A stretch of DNA of 64,000 nt from an uncultured Pelagibacteraceae bacterium (lineage in GTDB: Bacteria; Pseudomonadota; Alphaproteobacteria; Pelagibacterales; Pelagibacteraceae). The stretch spans positions 186,001 through 250,000 of the forward strand of contig CACNIF010000001.1 in assembly GCA_902620465.1 (NCBI GenBank), given 5' to 3'. The notes under the pieces are model-generated. The model saw only the letters and a program-made list of their open reading frames with translations. It had not been told where the DNA came from and searched no databases. Position numbers and translations under genes: made by a program. Positions 62,576 to 64,000 of this stretch are shown here, piece after piece. Numbering within the stretch: position 1 is the stretch's first letter; every line of letters begins with the position of its first letter.

Positions 62576-64000
62576 ATGAGCAAAAGTCAAATAAATTTAC
62601 CTAAAACAGCTTTTTCAATGAAGGCAAATCTACCGATAAGAGAGCCAGAGATATTGGAACTTTGGAAAAAAATTGACCTTTACAAAGAATTAAGAAACTC
62701 AAGAAAAGGAGAAGAAAAATTTGTTCTTCACGATGGTCCTCCATATGCAAATGGAAATATTCATATGGGTACTGCTTTGAATAAAATATTAAAGGATATT
62801 ATTGTGAAATTCCATCAAATGGACGGTAAAGACTCTGTTTATGTGCCAGGTTGGGATTGTCATGGTTTACCTATTGAGTGGAAAATTGAAGAGCAATATA
62901 AAAAAAATAAAAAAAATAAAAATGATGTACCAATTGTTGAATTCAGAAAAGAATGTCGATCATTTGCAGAAAAGTGGATAGGGGTTCATAAAGACCAGTT
63001 TAAAAGACTGGGTGTTGTTGGTGACTGGGAAAATTATTATTCAACAATGAGTTATGATGCAGAAGCACAAATTGTAAGAGAATTAGGTAAATTTTTAAAA
63101 GAAGGAAGTCTTTATAGGGGATTTAAACCAGTTTTATGGTCAACTGTAGAAAAAACAGCCTTAGCTGATGCTGAAGTTGAATATCAAGATCATAAATCTG
63201 ATACAATTTATGCTTGCTTTCCGGTAAAATCATCCAAAATTAAAGAGCTTAATGATTGTGATATTGTAATATGGACAACCACTCCTTGGACCATACCAGC
63301 TAATAAGGCTTTAGCTTACAACGAAAGCTTAGATTATTTGGTAATTCAAATAAATGATGAGGGAAATTTTAAAAATAAAAAGATCATTATTGCAGAAGCA
63401 TTGTTAGACTCGGTTTTAAAAAATTGTGAGTTAAAAGAATTTAAAAGTCTAAAAAAATTTAAAGGTAAAGATTTAAAGGACACTATCTGCAAGCATCCAT
63501 TTGTTAATTTGGGTTATGACTACGATATTCCAATGTTAGAAGCTCGTTTTGTTACCACTGAGCAAGGAACAGGAATTGTTCATTGTGCACCAAGTCATGG
63601 ACCTGATGATTTTAATCTTTGTTTAAACAACGGAATAAAAGCCATTGAGACAGTCGATGATGATGGAAAATATACAAAAAATGTTTCTTTGTTTGAAGGT
63701 TTACATATTTTCAAGGCCAATCCAATTGTTATTGAAAAATTAAAAGAACAAAACAAACTTCTTTCAAATGGTAAATTGGTTCATTCCTACCCTCATTCTT
63801 GGAGGTCAAAAGCACCTTTAGTTCATAGGGCAACACCACAATGGTTTATTTCTATGGAAAGTCATAAACTAAGAAGTAAAGCTTTAAAAGCAATTGATGA
63901 CACAACTTTTTATCCAAGTAAAGGCAAAGAAAGATTAAAATCAATGATTGAGACAAGACCAGATTGGTGTGTGTCAAGACAGAGAGTTTGGGGTGTACCT
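62576..64000 (+). CDS. ileS: Isoleucyl-tRNA synthetase (partial, N-terminal 475 codons)
   Basis: Open frame to window end; MSKSQINLPKTAFSMKANLPIREPEILELWKKIDLYKEL...VLHDGPPYANGNIHMGTALNKILKDIIVKF (HIGH) ... RPDWCVSRQRVWGVP. Confidence 0.97.
   Translation, partial: MSKSQINLPKTAFSMKANLPIREPEILELWKKIDLYKELRNSRKGEEKFVLHDGPPYANGNIHMGTALNKILKDIIVKFHQMDGKDSVYVPGWDCHGLPIEWKIEEQYKKNKKNKNDVPIVEFRKECRSFAEKWIGVHKDQFKRLGVVGDWENYYSTMSYDAEAQIVRELGKFLKEGSLYRGFKPVLWSTVEKTALADAEVEYQDHKSDTIYACFPVKSSKIKELNDCDIVIWTTTPWTIPANKALAYNESLDYLVIQINDEGNFKNKKIIIAEALLDSVLKNCELKEFKSLKKFKGKDLKDTICKHPFVNLGYDYDIPMLEARFVTTEQGTGIVHCAPSHGPDDFNLCLNNGIKAIETVDDDGKYTKNVSLFEGLHIFKANPIVIEKLKEQNKLLSNGKLVHSYPHSWRSKAPLVHRATPQWFISMESHKLRSKALKAIDDTTFYPSKGKERLKSMIETRPDWCVSRQRVWGVP

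Overview
AT-rich, gene-dense alphaproteobacterial chromosome segment. Gene content, very short intergenic gaps and a SAM-II/metX leader suggest SAR11/Pelagibacterales (inference, not tested). About 58 CDS are supported; ctpA (left) and ileS (right) are cut by the window edges. I see no tRNA, rRNA, CRISPR array, transposase, phage or obvious genomic island, so this is mostly core genome. Main blocks: ctpA-rsfS-nadD-proA-proB-obg-rpmA-rplU; gloB-metW-metX behind a SAM-II-like riboswitch; hisC-tyrA; lysK-pyrD-rpmB; a polyamine cluster (decarboxylase, deoxyhypusine-synthase-like protein, aguB, aguA); regA, bioY, polA, chvI/chvG, ahcY, tsaE-amgK-murU; an RND pump; purine salvage; hsp20; ptrB; tldD/tldE; typA; groESL; ribF-ileS. 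The most interesting signals are non-coding or contextual. (1) A SAM-II-like metX leader with a well-spaced promoter but no evident Shine-Dalgarno (SD) sequence. (2) Heat-shock-type promoters plus SD-sequestering hairpins in front of both hsp20 and groES, i.e. candidate RNA thermometers. (3) A deoxyhypusine-synthase-like enzyme, with its WGK lysine motif intact, in an operon with ornithine/lysine decarboxylase and the agmatine-degrading pair. (4) A perfect 30-bp palindrome lacking a U-tract between convergent genes. (5) Uncharacterised proteins: a Lys-rich coiled-coil protein, a 38-aa basic ORF and a divergent DapA-family aldolase. No clearly new multi-gene system is demonstrated.
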